Origin: Stenopsyche tienmushanensis
Taxonomy: Eukaryota > Arthropoda > Insecta > Trichoptera > Stenopsychidae
DNA length: 64,000 nt
Direction: 5' to 3'
Assembly (NCBI GenBank): GCA_008973525.1
Contig: WACJ01000105.1
Location: forward strand, 992,001-1,056,000
Shown piece after piece: positions 31,635 through 43,206 of the stretch. Each line of letters starts with the position of its first letter. The stretch's first letter is position 1. The notes below the pieces were generated by a model that was given only the letters and a program-made list of their open reading frames with translations, searched no databases and was not told where the DNA came from. The position numbers and the translations under genes are program-made.

Positions 31635-32215
31635 CCGATATAACCGATATTTTTGAATCGATTCAGTTACAGTTTTCATTCCGGACTATTTGTTTGATCA
31701 AACAAGAAATAATTGTTGTTTTGTCGAACGAACGATCATCAATCTGGGTAGATTAACTTCAACATGTGAATCCGAATTAAATCAGCGATTGATCCATTTT
31801 AAGCGTGGATTTTCTGGGAGTTTAATTTAAATTGAGTATAAGTCAGATCGTGACATCAATCCGATTATAGGACTACAAGTTCGAAATAAAATATTGTAAA
31901 AAACGGAAAGATTCATGTATAATACATTTGAGTTTCATAAGAATTCTTCCTTGATCTACATTGACGGTAAAATTGTTGTTTTTGTGTATTTGTTGTGATG
32001 TATTCGGTATTGTTTATATTGAATTACGAAAAGTGAGCGAAATCATTTCATCATGTCAGCATGTATTTTTTATCAATTAGGCATATTGAAAGAAGTTTCC
32101 CTCGAACGAATATGATTATTTAGGTTTTAAAACGTAAAATTATATGGTATAATATTCCAGGAATAATTATCTAACTATTATCTACAATCTGCGATGAGAA
32201 TTTAAATTAATATTT
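31635..32215. other. Unassigned sequence
   Basis: No supported gene or repeat. Confidence 0.4.
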
Positions 32216-32216
32216 A

Positions 32217-32392
32217 TCCTTTGAGTAGTGAGCTTATGAGAAAATCATCATACATTTAGATGCTATATTCGCTTGTCCGCCACTTAACATCATACAAATC
32301 CATTTATCTGTCAGGACCGTCGCAGCGTGTATGAAGCTAGTACATAAATAAATAAACACTGTTGATAGCACACAAAATTCGATAATTTGGGT
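32217..32392 (-). mobile_element. piggyBac-like MITE family 1 (reverse), half copy
   Basis: Starts CTTTGAGTAGTGAGCTTATG, then ATGCTATATTCGCTTGTCCG, CATTTATCTGTCAGGACCGT and AACACTGTTGATAGCACACA. The remaining half is missing after ATAATTTGGGTTAA. The preceding bases are ATCC, so the TTAA-CC junction has decayed. Confidence 0.75.
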
Positions 32393-32394
32393 TA

Positions 32395-33050
32395 ATGATC
32401 CATACAATTTCATATATAATAATAATATACACGCAAATAATAAAATCGATCGACGCTCGATTGTCGGCACGTCTCGCTGCATTTCGACATTTGTACGCTA
32501 ACCGAATAACGATCGATCGTCAAAGACAATCTCAGCGCATTCCATGTAAATATTTTGTATTTTCATACAGTGAACAGTGAAAGGCATTTTCGCAACGTTC
32601 ATATATGCAGTAAAGTCGCCGTGAAAATTGCGCACGATTGACTGACACTGCACAATATCCGCAGCATTAAAACCGCAATGAAATGCACATTATTACGGCC
32701 GTATAAATTTTTGATAATATCTAGGAAAAATGGCTTGCGTTTTGAGATAACAGCAATTTTAATTTCGCAACACAAAAATAACAAACACGAGCGTTTTACG
32801 GCGAATTAGAAACGCCGTTTCTGTGCTTTATGAGCGTCGGAGATACCATTTTGTATTTATGTAAATTTACAAATATTTATCATGTTAAGTATAATGATCT
32901 CCCGCGATTGTGGTTAGCATATTATGATTTTAGAAATGCAAAAACAAGGTGTTAGATGCCATTGATATGATAAATGGGGCAATGATCCGGTCTGGTCTGC
33001 ATCGGGTTCGAAACAGAAAATATCGGTTTTTTCGGTTCGATGTTATTATG
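32395..33050. other. Unassigned sequence
   Basis: A CpG-richer patch at 32440-32660 with short overlapping frames; no product recognised. Confidence 0.35.
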
Positions 33051-33059
33051 ATTATTATG

Positions 33060-33410
33060 TATTATTTTTTAAGCTTATCTCTTCCTATATATTTGCTATT
33101 TACCCAGACTGGGACTAAAGAGTGAGCTATCAGCCGTACAAATCCACTTATCTGGTAGGACTATCGCAGCGCGTATGAAACTTGTACATAAATAAATAAA
33201 CACTGTCGATGTGCAGTAAACTCTTTTGTAGACATCATTGAAATTTCGTTTAAATCTATCAGCTGGTTTAAGAATTATATCAATTTTACGAAAGAAGTAG
33301 AGTTTCATGAATTTCTTGCGAAATCACGCGGACTTTGGTCGAAGTTTAATGCGGAGCACCCGGACTTTAAAGTGTTAATCTGGGATCGCCAAACTTCCAG
33401 TCAATAAGCA
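33060..33410 (+). repeat. Dispersed repeat (as 6815-6960) interrupted by other sequence
   Basis: AAGCTTATCTCTTCCTATAT at 33070 and CCAAACTTCCAGTCAATAAG at 33390 match 6830 and 6915. Between them are a reversed fragment of piggyBac-like MITE 1 (about 33118-33212) and a 62-codon plus-strand open frame starting near 33216. Confidence 0.5.
33216..33407 (+). CDS. Possible coding fragment, product unknown
   Basis: After a GTGCAG (possible acceptor) at 33210-33215, a frame reads SFVDIIEISFKSISWFKNYI, continues acidic/basic with HEFLAKSRGLWSKFNAEHPD, then FKVLIWDRQTSSQ and a stop. The composition looks protein-like, but there is no clear start codon, donor or recognised family. It lies between two halves of a dispersed repeat, so it may be part of a mobile element. 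Confidence 0.25.
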   Translation, partial: VNSFVDIIEISFKSISWFKNYINFTKEVEFHEFLAKSRGLWSKFNAEHPDFKVLIWDRQTSSQ

Positions 33411-33419
33411 TCTAATTGT

Positions 33420-34430
33420 CGTTGTAGTACAAACAAAATCATGTACACAATTCAAAAATGAACAACTTAAAGATGAACCAAAAGCCAAAAACCGAAAAAG
33501 AACATTATTTTTCCTGGAGCAAAAACCGAAACCGAATCGATATTTATACTTGATACTGAACTGGAACAAAATTTCACGATTTTCAGATTGACACACGATT
33601 GCCCAGTGGAATGCTCCATCGAAATAATTAAAGTAAATATATCATAAAATTTATTGCCCGACTCATGGAGGCCATTATCTTTTCAGCAGTAAATGGATTT
33701 CACAACCCGAGCAAATGAAACGTCCCATAAAATTAATACTGAACACAATGAGACACTCGAATTACGGCGTTTCATCACAAATTGTACGTCGTGGGAACTT
33801 TCAGAAGACCGTTACATTTGGTTTATAGCCTTCGATGGCGCGCAAGAAAATCGCGCGAAGGAAATAAAAGACAGAATATTATAGCGTTTCTCCGCATTTT
33901 TCGCACAGATGGACAAAGCAAAGAGTAAGATGCGAACAACGACCTCGTTCCTGGTACACGGATGCATTCGACCATCGTAAGAATTTAATTTAAAATTGCT
34001 CCAAACGGAAGTTTTGATCAACGTCATGAGACGTATAGGGCCGCATATCATGCAATATTCAGACTCTGGACATATTGAATTTGCATTGAATCTCTTGACT
34101 CAGTTATCTTGAGGCGAAATAAAATATCTCTAGACTAAACAGGAGTCGATATCATTTGAAAGATTAATAAGTATGACCTCAAATAGTTAGATAAAAGGCT
34201 TTGAAGACGTGGTTTCATTTTCAGTATCTCAAGTGTTTGTCTAAGAATGCCACAGGTCTATCTAATATTTACTTTACTGATTTGATTATTCACCGAACTA
34301 AATTTGAATTTTAATATATTGCACAATATCATATTAAGCTGTACTAGATTCAAATTTTCCCTTTTATTCCAGTAACGTTTGACTTTGATAGCTCACCATC
34401 TTGTATTTCAACACATTTCAGCCGGGAAAT
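33420..34430. other. Unassigned sequence
   Basis: Overlapping frames on both strands at 33693-34051 without motifs. No element ends until the MITE at 34436. Confidence 0.4.
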
Positions 34431-34435
34431 ATTAA

Positions 34436-34767
34436 TCCCTTAAAGAGGAAAGACGCAGTATTATGTCCGAATTCCAGTGATATCTTGCGGTTATCTTGCA
34501 GGTCGGAGATTGTGAATAGGAGACAGAGACGGAGAGAGTATCTTGCGTACATCGCACGATTGTACAAATCGTTAACCATTAATTTATCGACTAATAATGA
34601 TATGTGAATGATATAATGGCCAAATATTGTGTGCTATCGACATTGTGTATTTATTTATATACAAGTTTTATACACGCTGGGATGATCTTGACAGATAAAT
34701 AGATTTGTATGGATGATATACAAATATAAGTTTATGATGATATTCAATTAGCTCACTACTCAAAGGG
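34436..34767 (+). mobile_element. piggyBac-like MITE family 1, complete, TTAA target duplication
   Basis: TTAA at 34432-34435 and 34768-34771 flank a 332-bp element that starts TCCCTTAAAGAGG and ends CTCACTACTCAAAGGG. Inside, in order: GAATTCCAGTGATATCTTGC, TATCTTGCGTACATCGCACG, TTATCGACTAATAATGATAT, GTGTGCTATCGACATTGTGT and TCTTGACAGATAAATAGATT. TTAA flanks with CCC-starting termini are characteristic of piggyBac-type integration. It is non-coding. Confidence 0.85.
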
Positions 34768-34771
34768 TTAA

Positions 34772-35159
34772 TAGTACTACGTTTCTTCATGATTAGTAAT
34801 GTATTGCGAGATAAGTATGCGATGTTGAGATGCTATCAAAAATATCACATCGAGCAACTTTATTAGGAAAAAATATAATCTTATAGGAGTGATGACAAAT
34901 AATGCTCATCCAAAGATCATGTCATATGCGTGCAATCTATAAATTATGCACATTTTGGTGTAGAAGTTTGGGTTTAATAGAAGCTTGTAAGACAAGTGGG
35001 TCCTTCTGGTCCAAGAACGTATCTTTTCCTTATATAGAGGCCTTGTGATTCGTGATTGTTGCCTATTATCTAAAGGGTTAATAAATAGTAGCTGCGTACT
35101 CATAAAGTAGAATGTGGAACTGTTGATTACAGAAGTATGTAGAATCTATACAAATGACC
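34772..35159. other. Unassigned sequence
   Basis: AT-rich; no recognised feature. Confidence 0.4.
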
Positions 35160-35760
35160 GAACCGATACGAGTACCATGAGGAAGGGGTAGATCCTGCAG
35201 TTCGCAATCTGCTGCAGTTCCCTTTAAACTGAGGTTGGACTCGTGGTGACGATGACCACGATAGATTCCTTTGAACTTAGAATAACCTCAGTCCTTTCTC
35301 TTTCAACGCACCTTCGGTTGCATGTGATCTAAAGCCGGTCTTCCTGTGGGTACCTCGCCTCCTTTGGAAGCCATGGAACAAAAGGGTTGGGCACCTGGAC
35401 GCTCTGCGTGTAGCGTTACTCGTGGGGTTGAAATATCGGTGGATGACAATCTCTGTGTGATAAGTCCGGGGAAACCCGGAACAAACGCCACAGCGACGTT
35501 GGTAATAACGTCTGTCACCAAAGACCCTTTACAGCAGTAAGACGCTGTCTGTCGTTCTGTCTTTTCGTTTCATAATCAGTGTTCCCTTCAAAAAGGGGCG
35601 TCCGTCATTGATCGGCACCGATATCATCATCGATGTTAATGGAACGGAGCGCCATGTGCTCCTAAGTAACCCCTCGGTGCGATATCTGCAGCGGAACAAC
35701 GTGACAATCGGCACTTGTCGAAGCGGCGAAATCAACGACTAGCTCAAGAAATCGACTCTC
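35160..35760. other. GC-rich island with open frames, origin unknown
   Basis: Markedly richer in GC than both flanks. Plus-strand frames 35346-35540 (64 codons) and 35509-35742 (78 codons, containing KKGRPSLIGTDIIIDVNGTE and ending CRSGEIND) overlap in different phases, as if one frame were shifted. Minus-strand frames 35303-35521 and 35529-35735 are also open. No family is recognised, and no good splice sites were seen. A decayed gene, an integrated foreign fragment or a decayed transposon are possible. Confidence 0.35.
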
Positions 35761-35764
35761 TCTC

Positions 35765-36300
35765 CTCTATTATGTTACAGTAGTTTTGAAATTTACACGA
35801 TTTTTATAAGAAAGAATTTTGTCGCACGCAGAGCGCAATTTCGCCCGCTACAATAAAAGATTCACGCGCATCGATGCCCGACCAAAGTGTGTTAATAGCA
35901 ACATTGATCGTAAATTCTATTGAATTTGGCTTTTAAATTACTCAAACATTTTTAAAAATAAAAACTTGTTAAATAACATAAATTTAATTCTGATTCTCTT
36001 AAAGAATGCATTAACAAAATGCTACTTATTCCATCGAATTTTTTTTAATAAACATTCTCTATTTCAATCGGCAGAGTGCAATTAGGTCCATAAATATTTA
36101 ATAACAAAATATTAATATACAAACATAGACATTTTGCATGCAGATTGAATGCATAGCGAAATCGAGAAAATCTATAGTAAATCATCTGAATTGAATATTT
36201 ATCAGTCTAAAATTGATAAAATTACATACGTCTAGAAAATGATAAGCATCGATCGCGGCATGATTGCAATTATTCATGATTGATGCAAAAAAAGTTTATG
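35765..36300. other. Unassigned AT-rich sequence
   Basis: No gene. If the exon at 36366 is real, this is its upstream intron; a CTAAT branch-point-like word lies at about 36316-36320. Confidence 0.35.
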
Positions 36301-36365
36301 CATTTATGAAATTCTCTAATCGTTTCCTACTTTCACTGATTCTCTCGCCGTCTCTCGAATTACAG

Positions 36366-36543
36366 TCAATATTCAATTTCAAACATATGCAGATTGCACG
36401 CGACAATGTTTTTGCAACACCCGACGAAAAAATCGACAAAAGCAACAGTGAAATCGCCAAAGTCCATTACAACACCAGCAAATTCGATATTGATTCGTAC
36501 GACAATAAAAATATCCGGCTCGAATATTTGCGGTATTGTACTT
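36366..36543 (+). CDS. Candidate internal exon of an unrecognised gene
   Basis: The pyrimidine-rich TTCTCTCGCCGTCTCTCGAA-TTACAG ends at 36365, a good acceptor, and CTTGTAAGCG gives a donor at 36544. The frame between them is open: SIFNFKHMQIARDNVFATPD, then EKIDKSNSEIAKVHYNTSKF, then DIDSYDNKNIRLEYLRYCT. Many codons end in C (GAC, ATC, AAC, AGC, GCC), unlike the AT-rich background, which supports real coding. The exon would start in phase 0 and end in phase 1. No domain is recognised. An antisense frame is also open but has weaker codon character. Confidence 0.5.
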
Positions 36544-36835
36544 GTAAGCGTTCCCAGGCTCACCACGAAAACGATGTATCATATTACTATTATGCAAAGC
36601 CTTCTTCCATATTTCAATTTACAAGCATAATCTAACCGGCTCATAAAAGATAATGGGGGTGTATATTAACTTAATCCTCCGGGCTACATACGCTTGGAGG
36701 TTTTTCTTATAAATTCATAAAGAAGCTGTGAAATTTATCATCTGATTTATATTGGATGAATGTTTAGGCGCTTTGATAAATTTGGAACCTAAAAATATTT
36801 TTTTAAAAATTCGACTCCAATATATTCACCAAATA

Positions 36836-37406
36836 TTAGGTTGAGTCATAATTAGTTGCCGGCGAAAAGTTTATTCGATTTTACCCTTGATGAGTATAGT
36901 ACATCCTTATTGGTGAGTATAGGGTATCATTAGATAGGTATGAGTCTTATTAGTCTTTAGACAACAGTTAAAAAGACAACAGTGGTAGAGCCGAGATGAG
37001 ACCCTGAAAGATGAACTTAGGACGGGTCGCTCTTCCGACTTTGATGAAGATATTTCAAAGGTGTTATTGGAGTAAAATCCAATACAGAAAATCGGATGTC
37101 TATTGCCATACTCCCCGGACCTTACCCCGATTGACTACCACTTAATCTAATCTTTGCAGAATTTCTTAAACGAATATAAATTTAAAATTTGTGAAAATTT
37201 AAAATTAAAAAGTGAATCACGCCATCAACATTTTATTTTCATCTAAACCTGCTAAATTTTATGAAGAGGGTATTGATAAGTCAAATGGTGGAAAGTTATC
37301 ACTAATAATGGTGAATACTTAATAGAGTAAAATTGCTTTGTTATTTTATTAATGTTAAATGAATTTTTTATTTAAAAAATCGGCAATTATTTATGACTCG
37401 ACCTAA
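36836..37406 (+). mobile_element. Mariner element (family M1, copy 2), deleted
   Basis: Ends TTAGGTTGAGTCATAATTAG and ATTATTTATGACTCGACCTAA match each other and copy 1 at 11101-11826; TA precedes the left end. Transposase pieces run KDELRTGRSSDFDEDISKV (N-terminal), YSPDLTPIDYH-like around 37115-37143 (third Asp) and a C-terminal KPAKF.EEGIDK. The middle is deleted. Both copies of M1 keep the same two ends of the gene, which suggests mobilisation of a deletion derivative or parallel loss. Confidence 0.85.
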
Positions 37407-37711
37407 TTTAATCAACACAAATTACAATAAGTACAGTAGGTTTTATGCTATAAAAACGTATACTTTTCCGTCAATGAACATTCATTTTCAATCATAAAAA
37501 GTCCATTTACCATAACAAATGCGTTCATATTATATGATTCTAATCGTAAACTGCAAATCTTTTTTTGCTTATTTATTTCAGAAGACCTTGAGGATTGATG
37601 AATGTGCATTCGAAAGTCGATTGATGTTAAGAAATTAGAATAATGGATAATAAACAACCAGCCTCAAAAAATATTTGCAAAAAAAATATAAAGTGAAGTT
37701 TAATGTGTATA

Positions 37712-38207
37712 CACTCAAACCTCTTTTTGTGCGATTTCAAAGTTATGCGGTTTTTTTTAAAAAAAAATTATTTCATAAAGAGTGTTTTTTACATTTTTCC
37801 ATTATTTCGACTTTTAAAAACACATTCTCCAATGGAATTTCTAAAATTCTAACTATTTAAGGAGCTATAATTATTTTAGTAAAAAGGCAACTTGGCCGAT
37901 TCTACCATAATGAAATCTTTTAACACGTTTTTCTCGAAACTAATTTTTCAACACAGTCGACATCATATCTCAAGTTTTAATTAATTAATTTTACTTCAAT
38001 CAGATTTATGTGTACTAATTATTAATTGTTTTCCCATATTTTGATAACTTTTTTTTGTGCGATTTTAGATATGTTTTATACAGCTGTTTCATAGTTATGC
38101 GTTTCTTAAAATCCATGGAACGCATCTTCACTTTTTCTTTGCAAGTCATGGCTTTTTTGTGCGATTTTCCACGGAGCGCATCTACCGCACAAAAAAAGGT
38201 TTAAGTG
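37712..38207 (+). mobile_element. Tigger/pogo-like MITE, both ends
   Basis: CACTCAAACCTCTTTTTGTG and CGCACAAAAAAAGGTTTAAG-TG enclose 496 bp and are flanked by TA at 37710-37711 and 38208-38209. Internal subterminal blocks GATTTCAAAGTTATGCGGTT, ATACAGCTGTTTCATAGTTA and AAATCCATGGAACGCATCTT match the other copies. A short A/T-rich frame at 37675-37860 overlaps it and is incidental. Confidence 0.9.
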
Positions 38208-38209
38208 TA

Positions 38210-39785
38210 TAAAGTTAAAACGATGAAACGCACATATGTGTGCGCATGGTATTTATGATGTTAAAATTTATAGATAATGTAGAAAAACCAAATTTTAAAT
38301 GCGATTAAAACTTATATCATATAAATTAAGATCATTTGGATCATTCTAGCAAGGAATAAATCGGAATATAAGTGCCAGTCATGATAAATGATCGTTGATA
38401 TGAAAAAGCATTTTCAATGAATATTTGCATATTTTATGCATCGTTTATCGAAACAAAATAATGTATGTGCAATTAAATTTCTAATTTTTTTATTTTGGAA
38501 GGCATTTCATAATTTTCTATGAACTTCGAACCTAATATAGCACGGATTTATATTACGCGATGTCTTCATTCCATATAAACAACTTTGAACTTTGATCTCT
38601 ATAAATCAAAGTCTGATGTCCAATATTTTAAAGCATAGCATGCAATGTTATCATTCGTATGAACACACGCCAAAATATTGCGAACCGGGTTAAATCGAGA
38701 TGGAAAGATTGACATCCACGAGGCACAATAATTGGATCTTCCCAATTTAAGTCAGATGTGTTACGAGATGCGATCGAAACAACTGGATGTACTTAAACAT
38801 GATTGAATTCAGGTTGTACAGTCGTTATTGGAACCACGAATTTAAAGACAGTTCCATTGGGTAAGAACATCGAAGGTCGATCGCGTAGAAACCGGTGGAG
38901 TTAATTGAAATAGTTCAGCAAGGATAAACGACGACGAACAGGTGTCTTGGTACAGGATTTAATTGAAAATAGTATTATTCTTGCCGGGTGATCGATCACG
39001 GAGGATTATCGACTAAATTGGGTCAAAAACTGAGCGGTAGCAATGTAGGTATTCAATTGAAGCAATGCTTCCGGAAGAACGCTGTCGCAATATTGGGACC
39101 TTTCGGTCGCGCGTCCAATATCCGATTGGATTCGATGTGTAGAAATGGGTTGGTTGTTGGAGGAAGAATTGAAAGATTACTCACAGACACAGGGTACAGT
39201 CAAAACATCAGCATGTCATTCCGCTAGATGGTTTCACTCGTCTTCGGTGAGGAGTGATGCAACAGTCCACGAGCCGGCGAACTCGGCACTGAAGCCACCA
39301 GCACAATAACAACTGCTGAGACCGACTGACTACCCAGCCGTGACCAAATTACTTTTTTTTTAAAACGTTTTCTATCGCTTTCCCGGCGACGGTACCGCCA
39401 CTGATTCGATACAACGTTATTTTCGTTGCATGCATACCATTCACAGTTGCAAGTCTCCATAAAGTTGACTGTTTCAACGCAACGTTATCGTGTTGGAGCT
39501 TCTGGAGCAGAGGACGAATGACTCGAACGATATTGACACCGTATGCATAAATATGTGCATTTCATCACATCAATTTTATACACAGTCTTCAAAACAGTCT
39601 CCTTCAGTCGGTTGAGCAATAGATATGGGGGAATTAATGAGGCGTGTCCATAGGAACAACATCCTCAGATCTGTATGCTTTTTCGATACCACGTAAAAAA
39701 TAAATCAACAAAGACTACGTAGAATATCTGCAAGATTTATATTGACATATAGTATGACAGTAAATGTCAATGATTTATAAAATAC
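38210..39785. other. Unassigned sequence with a GC-richer patch
   Basis: The patch 38850-39480 has a 79-codon plus-strand frame (38988-39227) and a 78-codon minus-strand frame (39224-39460). Neither has a recognisable domain or convincing splice sites. Confidence 0.35.
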
Positions 39786-39789
39786 ATTT

Positions 39790-39950
39790 GGTGATTTGAT
39801 TTTGGAAGACGAGCCTTGAAGAGGACGATCCGCCCAGTCTGCAATGAAGTCTGCAATCGAAGACAATCATACATAACATATACTGGTTCAGTACTCAGAG
39901 GATCCTAAGAGAAGTTGGGCATGGTTAAAGATGATCATTGCATTAAAAAA
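39790..39950 (+). pseudogene. Mariner transposase N-terminal fragment
   Basis: The frame reads (I)LEDEP, a stop, RGRSAQSAMKSAIEDNHT and then degenerates, resembling the mariner L(K/E)DEPRSGRPS...LK..IE.(D/N)P(R/H).T stretch between the two helix-turn-helix motifs. In another frame GSVLRGS and KLGMVKDDHCIKKSVL follow. It is 130 bp upstream of the next mariner element but is probably unrelated to it. Confidence 0.5.
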
Positions 39951-40077
39951 AGTGTTTTGGAATTGTTGAAAGTCGCCCCTTCAGATTATTTTCGGTCAAT
40001 GCCCGCTGGATTCCGCACTCTTAATAAAAACAACATTTAAGTGATCATTTCAATTTTTTATAATAAATATATACGTA

Positions 40078-40626
40078 CGAGGCATATTCAGAAAGTAAGT
40101 GTATTGTAATCATTACGGGCTGTAGTTTTTATTTTTTGAGAGTTGGCAGCACTAAGTGGTAAAACATGGAAAAAGCATCATTTCGGTCAAATTTCTGCCA
40201 CAGACCATCAATGCACAACGATATTTTGAGACCCTAAAAAACTCAAAAGGAGCATTCAAAACAAAAGTAGGTGAATGCTCATCTTCACGCAGTCTCTGCG
40301 CTCCACCAATGCGCTCTTGGACTCATATGTTTATATGTTTTGAATCATACCCTGTATTTCCTGACTTGGCGCCTTTAGATTATCATTTTTTCACCTCCGT
40401 AAAGACACACATGGGCGAAATTAAATTTTCAATCGATAAGGTGCAGAATGAGGTTCTGAATGTAGGGAAGAAGCTGGCAAGAGAGTTCTTTGAGGAGGGC
40501 ATAAAGAAGCTCGTGCTCAACCCATTTATTGAGTGAAATGGCAGTTATGTTAAAAATAGTCAACAAGTATATCAACAATATCCTACAACTATTTTTCAAA
40601 TACACTTACTTTCTGAATATTGCTCG
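40078..40626 (+). mobile_element. Short mariner element with intact ends and TA duplication
   Basis: The 28-bp inverted ends CGAGGCATATTCAGAAAGTA-AGTGTATT and CGAGCAATATTCAGAAAGTA-AGTGTATT match at 26 positions. TA lies directly outside both (40076-40077 and 40627-40628). Total length is 549 bp with a central deletion. It is one of the best-preserved mariner boundaries here. Confidence 0.9.
40156..40536 (+). pseudogene. Deleted mariner transposase, third-Asp and C-terminal region
   Basis: A 126-codon open frame spans the middle of the element. It reads FLPQTINAQRYFETLKNSKG (the ...G.TINAQRYCETL. block after the first Asp), later PVFPDLAPLDYHFFTSVKTH (third Asp, usually YSPDLAPSDYH). It ends LAREFFEEGIKKLVLNPFIE, close to the C-terminus. 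The second-Asp HDNARPH block is largely lost and there is no N-terminal DNA-binding domain. The frame is open, but the protein would be inactive. Confidence 0.85.
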
Positions 40627-40629
40627 TAC

Positions 40630-43205
40630 ATTCGGTTTATCTAAGCAAATTAAAAAAAAATTGTAATGGCGATGCACTGTTCGATTTTTACTAATTTTAC
40701 CATAATCAAATTTTAATACAAATTATATGAAACTTCATCCCAAAATTTGTCGACATTCCCTAATTCTGTTCGATATTTATTGGGTTAACACAGCGAATGT
40801 TTTACCTTACGAATACTTTCATCAATGTCATCATCAGTAAGGATCATAATAATTATAAAAATAGTTTAGTGATGGGTTAGTTTATAGTAATAATAGTAAT
40901 ATGGGTAAAAACTACCTTTATGCAAAATCACTATTAATGGTTGCAGGCGTAATTAGCAAGAGCGACTTTTGGAAGAACAAGAAAAAAGTTAATCGATAGC
41001 TTTAGTGGGAAGACGCGTTCTTCCTGCAATCTTCCCAGTGGTGTCGCAGCTGAGGGTTTTCTCTCCGAGGAAAATAAACACATTGAGTAAGAAATTGCGA
41101 GAGCACTACCCATTTTTAAATTTGTAAAGGTAAGGTTAGAAGACTATTTTCGTATATAAAAAAGAGAGACTGGACCCCATGTATTCACAAAACCAACATG
41201 GTTGTCTTAATAAGATCCACTTGGATACAATACAATTGGATTCTTTTGTAGAAGATCTTCTGTTGATTGATTGCGTTCGATGAGTATTATATTTACAATT
41301 GGAATTTATTATTTTTGTTTACATAAAGTGTATATGCTAAGATGATCTATGATTAGAAGTGAAATATATTAGGTGGCTCTCGGCTGATTTCTCAAGCTCT
41401 GCGTTGCCTTTGTCGCTGCGACAGTTGCCGAGTGTTGTTCGGGTGCAGAAATCGTACCGCGGGGTCACTTGTAACACGGGGCGCTCTCGATGGAAGCTGC
41501 CTTTCAAACCTTTTTCCGCCCTTGAAATGATTAATTAGGATTAGTATTATGATAATATGAATGTGATAGAGACTTTTCGGTCAAGTATGCGGGACGCGTA
41601 AAAAGCAGTTGGAACAACTTAAATATATAAAAAAGTCTGTGATCACTGCTGATTTATTTTGGTCTTTCATCGTTTTTTACCATGAAGGAAAATAATGCTA
41701 TAATCATCCCAAACTAAACCGTGTCAACAATAGCGTGGGATAAAAAAATGGGGGGAGGCGAAAACCAATCATCAACGTCATGTATCTGCATTCGTGATCA
41801 TTTTTTCTTGCGATGCATTACTAGTCATTTGACCATATACATGCTAATTGCAGGATGACGATTTCTTCGATTAAAAAAATAATAAAATACGGAAACGTTC
41901 AATTATCCAATATGTGTCATTGAGAAGTGTAGAAGAAGAAAAAAAACAAATTGTCGTAGCCATTTTGAAAGATTTCATGCAGTTGTGGCGATAGCAATCC
42001 AGAACAAATCGAACCGTAACAGATCGTGTAAATCAGCAGTTAGTCGCGGTCATTGAGAATTTGAATACATCCACAGTTTAAAATGTACCATGATTTCAAA
42101 TATTCCATGCATGGTTTATTAAGATTTTCCAAATTTATTTGAAAATCATGTTGGAACTTACTGCTTATCGAGTAAATCGGACAAAAAATATGGTAATACC
42201 GCCTCATTAAGCATTGCTTCCATATGACGATCAATGTCCAAAGTGCTCTTCATTACGGGCAAATGACAACATTTAGGTCACAAAAACAGAAATCGCTATA
42301 CGCAGTTGTCAATATTTGGCTCTATCATATTTTTTTGTGCTGAAATATGGATTTCGAAAAGCATGATATATTGGATGGCCATTCGTCCAATCGAAGCATA
42401 AGCCCCGGGCTGTTAACAAATGGGTCGTATATTTGGGTTATTTCGACTGTCTTTAAATAATCCAAGAAAGATTTATTAGCGATGCGAAAATCAGTCTCAT
42501 TTTTCTACATGATCTTCCACGAGATAAAATCACCCGCCTTCAACCCTCCCAATGATCCCTAATATCCATGTCTGTCGGATGACATAATAAATACGTATTA
42601 TAGGATCCGGAATTTTTCAGAATGGCAAAAGAGTTTTTGTCAATGGATCTGAAAAATGATTTATAGATAACTTGGGTATTAATGAATTACGCTTATATTT
42701 TCCATGCATTTTTTAAAAGGTTTTTACGTAGGATCCTGGGACAATTGAGCCCCATGGGCTACTCCCAGCTCCAGTCACTTAGAGGGTCAAAAATGTGAAA
42801 GTTAGATGGAACATAAAAATACTATTCATCATCGAGATGCATATTTTCCCCAAAGAGACTCCTGCTGCGAGACTCTGATGGCGAGGGACCTTTTTAGATG
42901 ATGGATAGAACACATCTTCCCTCGGTCACGGTGCTCAATTGATTCCATATCTCCAAATGCGTCTTAGTTCCCAGCAAATCGCCACCAATCCTCTAAGGAT
43001 GGAGGTGTTGTACCGGTATATTTTTGACTTGATTTTATTAGAACAAAAATTATACTTCATTGATTGCTTTTATTAAAAAATACTTCTTGGAATATAAGGC
43101 ACCTGAAAAAGTACTATTTTTAGCCATATGGCTACGAAAATTTGGTGTCAGAGATGAGTGTCTTGCATCTCATCATTCACTCATGCATCGATGACAAAAT
43201 TGTGC
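40630..43205. other. Unassigned sequence
   Basis: No supported gene over about 2.5 kb. A short CpG-rich patch at 41370-41520 has no sustained frame. At 42858-42940 the words CTGCGAGACTCTGATGGCGA and CTTCCCTCGGTCACGG resemble blocks at 26485, 60375 and 2550, probably one old dispersed repeat. Confidence 0.35.
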
Positions 43206-43206
43206 C

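Noticed and set aside
36264..36635. Full 123-codon frame as a single-exon gene
   Set aside because: The parts outside 36366-36543 lose the codon character and are separated by good splice signals; only the inner segment is kept as a candidate exon.
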